Below, one piece after another: positions 22,872 to 34,800 of a stretch of DNA of 64,000 nt. This stretch comes from Amphibalanus amphitrite (taxonomy: Eukaryota > Arthropoda > Thecostraca > Balanomorpha > Balanidae): the NCBI RefSeq assembly GCF_019059575.1, contig NW_024881840.1, forward strand, positions 558,001-622,000. The letters run 5' to 3'. Each line of letters opens with the position of its first letter. Within the stretch, counting starts at the first letter, position 1. A program made the translations under genes and the position numbers. The notes under the pieces are model-generated. The model did no database searches, had not been told where the DNA came from, and saw only the letters and a program-made list of their open reading frames with translations.

Positions 22872-23315
22872 TACGAAAAATCAGGCTTCTAGCTCTAAAA
22901 ATGTTGAGTGCAGAGCAGAAAGACTACCTGGGGGATGGCAGCCCCCCCCCCTCCCAAGTCCGGGCGAGGGTTAACATCAAATTATAGTTCATTTGAAGCG
23001 TCTTGACGAGATGAACACGATGCTGACAAAAATAATGTCGTGTCTTATTTGAGTCAAACGTTGGTTCCCGAGTTAGCCGTTGGCAGTTACCAAAATGTTG
23101 AACTAGCCAACATTTTACCTTTGGTGAACTCTGGTGACCTAACCTTTGAACTGACCCAAACATATGACCGAAGTGTTATCGTCCTTACTTTGGACGTTCT
23201 TTCGATTGCCGCTTACCGAGTATCGCTATGTGACCCAGGAGCCGAGTTAGAAGGGGTGTTCAGACTCCCTCCCCCCCGGCCCGGCGCGGAAGTCTAAGTA
23301 TCGGCCCGGCGCGGG

Positions 23316-25534
23316 TTAACCCTTGCCCTGGCAGGGCATTTTTCATAACACGGTCTGGCAGGGGGGTGGGTCGATGGGACCCCCCCTCGCGATTGGCTCC
23401 TATGGCACCTAGAAACACCAAATTTAGTAGGTCGGTGGGCCCTCTGGATTTCTCGCCCCTGTGCAAATTTGGCTGCTCGAGGTCAATATTAAGGGGGCTT
23501 TGGTGGTATAAATTTAAAAATTTCGCTAAAAACATGTCATAAGTTTTTCGCTGATAACTTTTGATCTAAATACGATAGAGCAAAACGTAAAGCACCCGTG
23601 AACTCAGCACGTCAAGGCGCGTCGAATGATATACTTTTTGCTTGCTTAAGTGTACTTGAAAAGTTAAGCACATCTTAAGTTGAACTTAAGTCTTAAGAAT
23701 GGTCGAAATGCTTAATGTTGCATATCGTTCGACTCGGCTCTTCAAGAGGAACAGAATGATACCATTTTGAAAGCTGTATCTTTATTATGTGACAAGTTCT
23801 TGGCACAAACGTCATTTGACCTGAGTTGACCTCATTTGACCTGACCCACGGATAAGTACACCAAACAAAGAAGCACGAAGTGACATCATGTTAAGTACTG
23901 ATGTTTCAAAGCACAAAAGTGATAGAATCAAGCGGATATCTCCAGTATTTTCCGAATTGAATATTTTCCCGTAGGCTAAGCCTTCGCCCCAGTGGGGGGG
24001 GGGGGGGGGAGCATATGTTATCACCCTACGCGTTTTTTTTCGTATAAATAAAAAACCGCGGCGCATAGCGCCGCGCCGTTTGGGGTAGCTTTTGGTACAT
24101 CAATTTTAGACAATGTGTGAAATTTTTGACCCCAGGTCATGTCAGGTCAGGTCACCAGGTCAAGTTAACTGACCAACCCTAAAAAAGTTTGCAATCATGT
24201 CCAGCCTGAGAGGTTTTAAACTTGGTGGATTACATGATAATATGGGTGCTTACAATTTGTATATCTCGGATTTTTTATATGCGTGACCTAAGGTCAGGTC
24301 AGTGGCGTGACCTTTCCATTATAAGTCAATGGAGAAAAACGAAAATGCCTCGAGATCCTTGTGCACGCATAGGAACAGTCCAAATATTTCAGGATAACAA
24401 TGATTTGGACCAGCCGTGACGACCAAGGTGTCTTTTTTGCTGATAGCCTCTTGAAAGGTCATCCGAGGTCATTTGAGGCTACAAACAGTTTTTTTGCCAA
24501 TAACTCTCCATTGGAAAAAGATAGAACGCTGGGGTTAGCCTCATTGTGTTTGTCTTGCCGAGAAGCATCGACTGATATGCAACATGACCTTTTCCGGTCA
24601 GGTCATGACCTTGACCTGAGGTCAACTTTTCAAGTTGACCTTTCAAGGTCAAATTATAGTTCATTCGACGCGTCTCGGCGAGAGGAACACTATTCTGGCA
24701 TTAGAAATGACCTAGCTTTTTTAGTCAAAATTTATTGTCGAAAAACACTTTTCTTAAAAACAGCTATTTTTGGAGTTTTTGCCCTCTGGAGGCTAAACCG
24801 TTGACCTGAGGTCATTTTTGATGATGACGTTATCAAAAGAAGAGTTCAAAAGCTATCGATTGCTTTTCCCAGAAATATTCTAGCTATCATAGTTCCTGAG
24901 ATAATGGCATGTTTTCTGAAAAATATAATGACAATTCGCAAATTTTGACCTTTGATGACCTCTGGTGACCCTAATATTGCTCTAAGATGAAAAATGACCG
25001 AAATACTTTCAAGCGTACGCATCAAGAGCTATCGACTGTTTTTACCGCGTCTTTCTAGCCCTCTTAGTTTATGATTTAGAGGTGGGTGGTAACATACATA
25101 TGCCCCTCCCCCCACTAGCATAGGGCGAAGTTGGCTGAGACCGTCACTGGGGCGCGGGTTAACATTACGACGTAATGACCTCTAACTTAAGTAACCTCAG
25201 GTCAGTGGCATAAAAAAAAAAAACAGAACTATATGTTATACAACTCGGTGAACCTAGCACATCCTGAAAGTTTGAAGGAAATCAGTCTAAAACTGTGAGT
25301 TGCACAGGTGCATAAAGAAAATTCAAATTTGACCATGACCTTGTACCGGTTTTTCTGACCTGGTGACCTTACCCAAGGTCACCCAGACCTGAAATTTTAG
25401 GTCATATGTAAAAAGGCTGCCCCAAAGGCTGTGCAAAGTTGGCGGCGCTGCGCGCCGCCGATTTTACGCTATCTTCGAAAAACCTTAGGGGGGGGGGGGT
25501 CGCATCCGGACCCCCTGCCAGGGCGAGGGTTTAA
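23316..25534. mobile_element. TTAA element, family F, with nested family G
   Basis: Shares its left TTAA with the preceding element. Left word CCCTGGCAGG, second copy TCTGGCAGG; right end TGCCAGGGCGAGGG, then TTTAA. About 1.03 kb without the insert at 23976-25162. Confidence 0.8.
23976..25162. mobile_element. TTAA element, family G
   Basis: The right end is TTAA 25159-25162 after GGGGCGCGGG. The left end is decayed (CTAAGCCTTCGCCCCAGTGG). The body matches 58339-59553 in inverse orientation. Confidence 0.8.
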
Positions 25535-26099
25535 TGTTCTGAAAAAAATTAAGTGAATTAAGCCTCGCCGGGCCAGGGAGTTTGATGCAACCCCCTAAGG
25601 TTTTTCACAAATAACGTAAAAACGGCGGCGTGTAACGCCACCAAATTTGGCACACCCTCTGGAGCAGCCTTTTGGCACCTTCCCTAAAAATTTCAGGTCT
25701 CTGCCAATTCAGGTCAGGTCACCAGGTCACCAAAACCGGTACAATGCCAGGGTAAATTGAACTATATTAGCGGCAACGGAATCGCTAAGTTTACCTATCG
25801 TTAATTGCGTAAGAACCGTGAGACTTGGGAGCACTTAATTTCAGACACAACTTGGGGCAGCCATTTGACACGTGTCCTAGGAGTTTTGTATTCCAGTGAC
25901 CTCAGGTCAGGTCACAAGGTCACAAAAACCGGTACATGGTCAAAATGGCATTGAAAATGTGCTCTTTTGTCAATTAAATCTAGAGTTGTTCATCGATTTG
26001 ATTAAAACTAGCAGGATATTCTATGCTCACCGAGCTGTATAACATTCATTCAGGTTTTTAAATTTCGGATGACCTGAGGTCATCTAGAGGTCACGACGA

Positions 26100-27392
26100 A
26101 AAAGTTGGGTTCATGTGCTGAGCCTTGGTGACCTGACATGTGACCTGACCTGGTATTATCAGTGACCTCTAATAGCAACTTATGTACTAGGCAGCTTACG
26201 CCCTATCGCTGATTTTCGAGAAAATGCGTTTTACTCGATATTATAGCGCATTCCCTAGAAGACCCGTAAACGGTTAAACATTTTATCTTTGACCTGACCT
26301 GTGACGTCATTGGTGACCCCGAGGTCAATAAAATTTGATTTCTCTCAACAAATTTGGCAGGACTATCGAACGCCGCTCGAATTTTAACCCTCGCCGGCAC
26401 AGGCCATTTTGAGTCCTTCGACGGCACAAGGGGGGGGGGGGTTGGTACGACCCCCCCTTGCGTTTGGCCCCTGATCGAGCTAGAGCTTCGCGGAAAAACG
26501 AGCGTGTTGCCCGTCACGAGAGGAAGCCGATGATACCCAATTTTAAGGTCCTAGGTCATTGGGTGACCTTCCAGGTCAGGTCAATGACCCGAAAACCGGG
26601 AAAATCGGGACCTGTTAGAAAGTCGTAAAGTGTGGCTGCTATGTGGTTTTCCGGGGTGCTGATCACGAATATCGTGTTAGTTTTGATCATAGATGATGTC
26701 TTTAAGCATTTAGACCAGGTCGGGTCAGGTCAGGTCAGGTCAACCGGTAGGGGTTGTGACGGGTATTCGTAATACGTGTCAACCGCCTCGGACAGCTTCG
26801 TAACATGTTACGAAGGCACCAAAACTACTTCGTAAATGTTCAAATGGTTGCTAAAATCGAATTCAGCTCCAAAAACTAGCCTAGAAACATGTAAAACTCG
26901 AAAAAGTGAACCGAGGTCACCCGAGGTCACCAAAGGTCAATGACCTGACCTGACCTTCAGGTGACCTTGACACCCACCCTAATGCATGGGAGCAACATCA
27001 AATCACATGTTTGAACGTTTGAAACCACGAAAAGCTTGCAAACGCGCGGCTAATGCGAGCCGGCATGCGCCGAACCGCGATTTCGGCCAAACATGGTCAC
27101 ATAAAAGAGGTCACAGGTCAAAGGTCATTGGGGTCAGGGTCATGAAATTTTCATGGTAGGTGTAAAATTGATCAATACGAGGGTACTGAAAGTTTCGTCG
27201 CGATCGGCCGCTTTTTACGCGAGTTATTTGCGAAAAACCTTGGGGGGGGTTGCATCAACCCCCCCCCCCTGTGCCGGCGAGGGTTAAGGATCCGTCCAGT
27301 AGTTTCGGAGATACGGGGGGCAAAAAGTGCCCCCCCCCCTCCCTCCCCACCGCGCGGAAGGAAGCCGGGAGGCCCACCGCCTGCCGGGTTAA
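26100..27392. mobile_element. TTAA element fragment with nested family B3
   Basis: The right end is TTAA 27389-27392 after CGCCTGCCGGG. The left part matches 60620-60910 closely, and the start is approximate. The homologous stretch near 60905-60915 lacks the nested element 26394-27287. Confidence 0.68.
26394..27287. mobile_element. TTAA element, family B3, word CGGCACA
   Basis: TTAA at 26394-26397 and 27284-27287. Left end CCCTCGCCGGCACAGG with a second ACGGCACAAGG before the G-tract; right end single and inverted. The body is nearly identical by eye to 54780-55676 inverted, yet the termini are unrelated in the word. It holds the palindrome AGGTCAATGACCT at 26934-26946. Confidence 0.93.
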
Positions 27393-28214
27393 GTACCTAA
27401 GTAATTAAGTTCAAGTTAATCAAAGTGCATAATATCGCATATCATTCGAATCGGCTCATCACCAGAACTATAATGACACTATTAGTGAAGCTCTAGCCTC
27501 ATTGTGTGCCAAGTTATTAGCAAAAAAGTAGTTTGACCGTATATGACCTAAGTTGACCCGACACTAGCGTTCTTGTAGCTTGCAAACACCAAATAGATGT
27601 AAATCAAGGTAATAAAACACAAAAACTTTGAAATGGAGCACAAATATGTCATCTTTACATGTTTAAACCCATTCGCGCAAGTTTTCTTAACATTTGTCAT
27701 GGCCTTTAGATGAACTCAGGTCAACCAAATTTGAAAAAAAAACTGTGATGCAGATGATGGCACTCGATGAGCTAAGTATAATCTGCAAGCTTGAATCAAA
27801 TCGATGAAGACCTGTAGTTTTCATGAACTGAATAATGCGTTTTAAGTGCCATTTTGACAAGGCACCGGTTTTGTAACCTTGTGACCTGACCTAAAGTCAC
27901 TGGAACTTAAAACTGGCAGGTCATGGGACACATAGATGCCCCAAGCCGCGTCTGAAATTTGGTAGGGCTACGTGCCATTGCACTCACGCTATCGACGAAA
28001 TACTCTGTCACACCGTTGCCGATAAACTACATATGTAGTCCAATTTCCCCCTGACCTTGTTCCGGTATTTGTGACCTGGTGACCTGACCTGTAAGTCTGA
28101 GACCTGAAATTTTCAGGATAAATGCCAAAAGGCTGCCCAAGAGGGTATGCCAAATTTGGCGGCCTGCGAAAAACCTTAGGGGGTCTCATCAACCCCCCTC
28201 GCCGGGCGAGGGTA

Positions 28215-28742
28215 AATACTAAATACGTCATCATTGACCACAGCTAATAATCATTCAACCGATTAATCCGATAATCATTATCAAGCTTATAATTAGAAAT
28301 CAGAACCGCAAAAAAAAAACAATAACATGGAGCAACGTCACATTGCCCGGCAAAGTTATGTGAAAGAGTGCGCTCTGCTTGCAATGTGTTTGCATCATTA
28401 CATTATCACTCATACCTGCATCGAACTGATTAGACGCCCTGGTGCAGGGCAGCTAATGCTCCCAAAAGTGCGCCTGACACCGTTAGCAGGCATTGCGCCA
28501 TACACAGGTATGTATCTCGCACAATATCGTCCAATTCGCTGGGAAGTTCACACAGACAAGTGGCGGACAGAGCAAACTCCCGCCGGTAATGTGCCACAAT
28601 GAGACATTTGTAGGCGCGCCGATAGCTGAGCCCCAAACCGCTTGATCCATAAACCAGTCTCACTCACGGCCGTCCCGGTGCACTTCGCCGACGCCCGGCG
28701 GCTGCTCCGGTGCACGCTGCTGACGGCGGATACCGAGGTTTC
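28215..28742. other. Upstream region of the cuticle gene
   Basis: Between the last transposon remnant and the gene. It becomes GC-rich from about 28600. No other feature is recognised. Confidence 0.5.
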
Positions 28743-28781
28743 ATATACGGCGCGTCGGCCCGCCGCCCCGCCGAGTGTTCA
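28743..28781 (+). promoter_or_regulatory. Weak core promoter candidate of the cuticle gene
   Basis: A TATA-like ATATAC at 28743-28748 lies about 35 bases before an initiator-like TTCAGG (A at 28781), 34 bases upstream of the ATG. Both matches are loose. Confidence 0.3.
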
Positions 28782-28814
28782 GGTGCCTAGTGTCGGAGAC
28801 ACTTGAGCTCAAAC

Positions 28815-28836
28815 ATGAGGAGGATACTGCTCGTCG
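28815..28836 (+). CDS. Cuticle gene exon 1
   Basis: Encodes MRRILLV plus the first base of a split codon; donor GTGAGT at 28837. Exon 2 completes a classical signal peptide, which is why this ATG was chosen. Confidence 0.8.
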
Positions 28837-31800
28837 GTGAGTACGACTCAGGCATTGCCTGGTGTGGGCTATCTGGGGTAACATGAGATCGATTATGCAA
28901 GAACAAAGTTCAAAGATAGTGAAAATAAAGTATTCATTTTCCGTTATTTATTAATCACCAAGTTTACGAATACTTGAAGGCATTTAGTCCGCATTTCGGA
29001 TAACATCTATCATATGTATATGACTCGCCGGTTCACGATGCGCTTTAGGTATAATTTACGGTTAATAGTTATCGACAGATCTTGGTTTAGGGAATTCGCG
29101 CGAGCAAAATCAGAACGGTGAATGCCTCTTTATGTAAATCGATCGATGAAAGAACCCGAAATTCATATGATTGGTTGCAATGCATTCGTCAGTTTTTGGA
29201 ATAGCGAGTTTTGATAAACCGTAACACTTGATAAACCCCCGAAATCTTCGACTCCCATAACAATTATGATACTTAATTGGATAACACTAATGTTTACATT
29301 AGTGCGATGCACGTAAGATTGGACTATGTATATCGTATGCATTTATGCTCATCATATGTCCGACAAAACGGATGTGCATAAGGCACCAGTGGTTTTTGAA
29401 TGGAGCATCAGCTGCAACTGTCATATTGATGTGTATTTTCTTTGCCATACGCTTGCCAGCGCTGTGAGAACGATTGCACCGTTGTTTGACGAGAATTCGT
29501 GAAAAAGTCGAATCTACGCGTAATCGTCGAACATTACGCGAATTTCGCGTATTGCAATAATGCTATAAGCTGTATATTATGCCCTTTTTCCTGTCAAAAT
29601 GTACACTGTACAGTATATACATTGATATGAAAATGAAATAAACGTAAAATATTCGAAAAATCGTCAAAATTACACGTATGCAATAAACCTATGCTGAATA
29701 AATTGCGGCTTTCTCCCAGTCGATATGAAGAAACTGATTTCAGGCAGGTTCTGCAAAATTATCCGGAAGCATAGTTTTTTTTTTAAATAGACAAACACAA
29801 TTCTAATGAAAAGTGTTTTAAACCATAAGAGACAAACCTTCGGTTAAAGCTGGCGTCTGAGCTTAAAACAGTTTAACTGTTATGGTTCAGTTGTAACATT
29901 AGGAACATCTTTAACTGATTTCTGATTTGGTGACGCTTAGATTCAGTGATCCTGATTTAACCACAGGTTGTTTGAAAAGACAAACACTATTCGTTAGAAT
30001 TGTGTTTTCACTATTGGAAAACAACCGGAGCAGTTTGTCACCGGGATATATTGTTGCAAGAACTTGACAGTTTACGGTAACAATTCGCATAAGATATGTA
30101 TGTACATATTTCAAATATGCCAATGCATGCATGCACTCACCTGAATGTGAGTTTGGCGGTTTGATTCACTTGCCTACCACAATTATGTAAGTAAACAAAA
30201 TTAGAAAAAAAAACATTGAAAGATGGAACCAAAAGTAACTCACGCGTTATCACTTTCCCGGTGCGGCTGTCTCAAACCATGCCTGAAACGTCTCTTCTCG
30301 GATGGAGGGAGCGGTGGCTTTACCGGGCACTTTATTGGTGTGAGACGCGGTGGAGCGGGAACAAGTCTCGGTTTGACGCCGGCGTCTCATATATCGCTAA
30401 GCAGAATCGACTTAACTACGAATTTAGTTTCGCATCAGCAATTTCTTTAATGGGTCAAAATGCACTTCACTGCCACTGGCACGAAAGTTTAAAAATTAAC
30501 AACCTTACGAACCTGTCGTGACCGGATTCTGCTTGCGTGCTTACATCCGTAGCTTCTTAATTAACCCTCGCGGGCCCGGGGGGCGTTTTTCGCCCCCCCC
30601 CCCCTGGCGAATATTTGCGATAGCTCCCGAACGCTTAGGAATAGGAAAGCGAAACTTTCAGTACCTTTTCTCCCATCAATTTGACATCTTCTGAAGCAAA
30701 AATTTTTGACCTAGCCCCCTTGATGACGTCACAAGGTTGATTTTTCTAGACCCCTGCAAGGCAAACTTCGGCGTCACAGACGCGAACTTCAAATAGCTAC
30801 TAAAAATAGAGTTTTAGAGATAAAGACAAATTACGAGCACGGTTGTGTAGCGTTTGACCTAGAGAAAAACAGAAAAATAGTTTTGGTGACCTGAGGTCAG
30901 AGGTCAGGTCAACGACCCCGAAATGTGGTTTTAGTTTTTCGCAAATAACTTCGACAAAAATGGTCCTAGAGCTACGGCAGTGGTACCATCGCATTCGCCG
31001 TGTCAAGCCGCGTCGAATGATATATATTTTGTTTGGAAAAGGTCAAATTTTATGTTGACCTCATGTGACCTCGAATGACCTTTGGTTGACCTTGACACAT
31101 GAAAGGTCGTTTATGATGGATTTGTACCCGCTGATCACGAATCTGGCATCCATTTTCCTCTAAGCCTTCATTTAGAGCTTCCGGATGGCAAAATTGTCTT
31201 ATTTATTATTACTAACTTGAATTAGTGAAATAGCCTCTAGCAAGGATACTCTTCTGTGACCTTGACCTTTGAGCAGCCTTGTATCATAAGATGAACCACA
31301 AATAGGGAACTGATAAGCCTCCAAACATTTCAAAACGTCTTGGAAGTTAGCACGCAAGATGTACGAAAAAGTGCAAAGTTTGAGGTCAATTGTGAGCGTG
31401 ACCTTGACATTGACCTTTGATTTTGAGCACATATTCGGAATCCTCAGATTCTCTTCTTTCGTTTGATACCCAATTTTGCCGGTTTGATGCATCCTGTCAT
31501 CCTCTAGAAGGCTTACTTTGAGATCACTACACATGTGCCGGTTTTTGCCTTTGACCTTGACCTCTGACCTTGAAAATTGACCTGAGGTCAAAAATTTTAG
31601 GTGCTTTAGAATCGTCTCGTAAGGACCTTTCGTTTGGTATCGCTTTTGTTTCCGTAGCTCCCTTATTTACGGAGTTAGACGGGGGGGCGAAAAACGCCCC
31701 CCCGGGCTGCGGTGGTTGGGATTACCCCCCGGGCCCGGCCGGGTTAATGAACCTGTAGCTGAGAGCTGTAAGGTGTCGGTAGAGTTCGTTCACATATGCG

Positions 31801-34800
31801 CTGTTTCCGCATGTGACCCACGCATAACCTTAAAAATATTCGGTGTAGAAGAAAGTTGCCTATCTGCTCGCTTTTTTATGCAATGAGGCGATGGCTTCGC
31901 AGCACCACTTCAAGTCAGTTCCCCCGCTAAGCCGATTTTCATAATGAGTTCTCAACCTTTGTTAGCCGATTGGGGACTTAAACAGAAGAAACTAGGAATG
32001 TTGGGGTGAACGCACTACTTATTCTAAGAACATGAACGAGCACCACTAGCCAAAAGTATGTTGTTATCACTTTAGGGTCAAAGCAGTCCGTTGACTTCAA
32101 ATTTAGAACTTATAATAAAAATGCGTGAATTATAGACACTGTACAAGTATATAGGGCAGACAAAGCCTTTGATTTGCTTGCTGGTATTGCTTCCTATCAT
32201 GACAACTAGGCACCTAATGCCTATGCACGCGATCTGACAATTGTGTCGCCTGTGTTTCAGTCCTCTGCGCTCTGGCCGTGGCGCACGGCCAGAACCGCGG
32301 CTCGCGCCGCTTCACACCATCCCCATTCCTGGAGGGTCAGGACTGGGGGTTCGTACCGTCCAGCCGTACGACGCCTCAGCCGTGGTCCGGCCAGCCGGCC
32401 GCCTGGCCGCTCTCTGCTGGCCGACGTGGCACCAGCCGGCGACGCACCACGCCGCAGCCGCGACTCGGAGAGAATGACATCGACGACGGCTTCGGCGCCG
32501 TCTCGGCTGCCAAGGAGGAACAGGCACAGACTCCGAAGGCACCGGCGGCACCTAGACGCCAGCCTCAGAGGACACGCACCTCTGTCCGGCGACGCAGGCC
32601 CACTCGCGTCCAGGCGGCGGAGGTCACGGTGCCCGACGTGGAGAAGGTCCCCGAGGTGGCCGAGGCTGGTACTTCCACCACGGCCAGGCCGGCCAGGCGT
32701 CGCACTACGTCGAAGGCGACCGAAACGACCACCCTGTCACTGCTGCGACAGCAGGTGGAGGAGCTGAAGAAACAGGCACAACAGCCGAAGAGGCGCTTTA
32801 GAGGCCGTCGTGTTAAGAAGATCAGAAGGATTATCCACCCCGGTGACGATGAAGATAAAGACGAGGATGAGGATGAGGAGGATGAAGCGGCAAATGAGCT
32901 GCAGAAGTCCGAAGCAGTGACCGAAAAGCCATCTGAGTCTACTGAAGCCTCACCTGCAGCGACAAGCACCACCACACTGAGTCCTATCATTCTGAGGCGG
33001 CAGAAGAAGATCTTCCGCCAGGGTAGTCCCCGCCGAGGCAGCGGCTCCAGGCGTCAGTTCGCCAGCAGGCGCCGTGTTGTAACCCCGGCCGCTCGAACCC
33101 CGACTGAGGCGACCACCCCCGACCCGACCACTGTCCCCACCGTGATCATCCAGACCAGCAGTCCGTTTGAGCCCTTCCCGCTGGATGACAATGAGGTGGA
33201 CGATACCAAGACAGCAGACGACAAGGAGGTTAACAGTGAAGCAAGTCCCGGGACTGCGTTTACCAGAATTACCTCCACAGCGGGAGGAAAGTTATCTAAC
33301 ACTTCTTCGTCGTCATCTTCTTCTGCTTCAGTTTCGACGTCCGAGTCCGAAAATGCAGTCGCATCAAGCTCTCAGTCGTCTTCTGGCTCTAGCCTAAATG
33401 GTGACAGCTCTACAAACGAAGTAGAGTCATCATCAACAGAGAACGAAGTGCGTTCTGAAGGAGCGGTTGTGACCAAGACTGTTCGCAGGCCGATATCTCG
33501 CGGATCGGTCCGCGCCAGTTCCGCCTTCTCCCGGACCCGCGGCAGCCAGGGCGTCTCGCGAGGATCTGGCCGAGGACGCGCACGAGGCTCTGGGCGTCAG
33601 AGAGTGTCTAGCAGCAGTGCCACGAGTAGCAGCAGCAGCACGTCTAGGCGCCAGTTCGCCCGACGCCGGCGTCCATCCGCCAGTGCGGCTGCCAACGTCA
33701 TCACTACGAGCACTGCAGCTACTACCACGACCACTGCCGCTGCCACAACCATCACCAACAACGACGCCACCACAACAGGCATCGATAGTCCGACTACCCA
33801 GCTAACGTATGGAAAAGATGGTCTAGCGTTCCCCAACAGTTTGGAAAGCTCTCCACCAGGACCAGGCCAGGTTGCGTTTAATTCTGGGTCTGTGACTGGC
33901 ACGCCATTCCCGACGGTGTCGCCGGTGACCTCATTCGGTAGATTCCAGCCCGTAACGTCCTCTAGCAGCTTCCGGTTCGGGTCAGGAGAGGCTACACGGT
34001 TCGGCGTCACCCCGCGGCCGGTATCGTCAACCACGTTTGCACCTGCATTCGGTCCAACGACCCCGGCTGTTCCCGCCCAGTTCTTCGATGGCAGTTTCGG
34101 AAGCAGGAACTTTGGTCAGACTACACCTGTGACCACTACTGTGTTTGGCAACACCATCAGTGAGAACGACTTCCGTCCCACGCCCGCGTCAGAGCCGGTG
34201 ACATTCTTCTCCTCAGCGAACTCGCAGGGCGCAGGTTCGGGACGACCTGGCTTTGGAAGCTTCTCCTTTGGAGCCAACTCAGTCAGCAGTAGCAGCTTCG
34301 GCCGTACTCCTTCCTTCAACAGCGTCCCTGTCACTGCACGACCCACGTTCCGGACTACAACGGCGGAGCCTGATACTACCACATTCGGCTTCTCTAATGA
34401 AGGAAGATTCGGCTCTCAGTCAAGTGTCACCACAGGTGGCTTCAGACCCATTTCTTTCACCACACGCCACCCTGCACCGGCTTTCAACACCGACACCAAC
34501 GTGCGCATCTCTTCCAACGGCGCCTTCAGTTTCGGTACTGGAGTGGCTAACCCTTCAGTCCCCGGCTCCGACTTCAGTCAACGGGTCACCACACCGCGAC
34601 CCGAGCTACCGACGGGCAGGCCGTTCACAAGCTCCTTCGGAGTTACACGCCCATCTTCTCAGGCGCGGGTGCCAGCTGTCCTCACTGAGGCGGCACGCTT
34701 CTTTGGATCGCAGCCGGGTCCGACAGTCCAGACCAACTTCGGGCCGGCCAGCTCGTCCGGAGGCTCGGTATCGACGTTCAGTCAGACTGTAGATCACCCG

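Larger units (their letters stand above)
20061..22974. mobile_element. TTAA element, family B2, with nested elements
   Basis: TTAA at 20061-20064 and 22971-22974, with ends CCCTCGCCCG. The left 800 bp and right 100 bp match 44642-45561 closely. The intervening sequence is the TA-flanked element 20863-22871. Confidence 0.9.
19511..23319. mobile_element. TTAA element, family E copy 2, host of nested elements
   Basis: The right terminus is ...CGGCCCGGCGCGGG-TTAA (23316-23319), shared with the next element, and the word GCGCCGGGCC is doubled. It is split by 20061-22974. The left limit is approximate because no CCC terminus is seen; it may have been lost at the junction with copy 1. Confidence 0.72.
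25558..28211. mobile_element. TTAA-type element, decayed family F relative
   Basis: Left TTAA 25558-25561 followed by GCCTCGCCGGGCC. Right end GGGCGAGGG at about 28203-28211 followed by TAAA, so the target sequence is eroded. The flanks resemble family F. A further element is inserted in the middle. Confidence 0.6.

Noticed and set aside
16760-28211. Interpretation as a CRISPR-like or satellite array because of recurring GGTCA words
   Set aside because: Repeats are irregular, without constant spacers. TTAA borders and inverted termini explain the structure as nested transposons.
31199-31591. A 130-codon open frame present in both family H copies (also 36122-36514)
   Set aside because: About 18 of 130 residues differ between the copies, in the scattered way expected without selection. 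It begins without an ATG, so it is a shared non-coding sequence that happens to be open.
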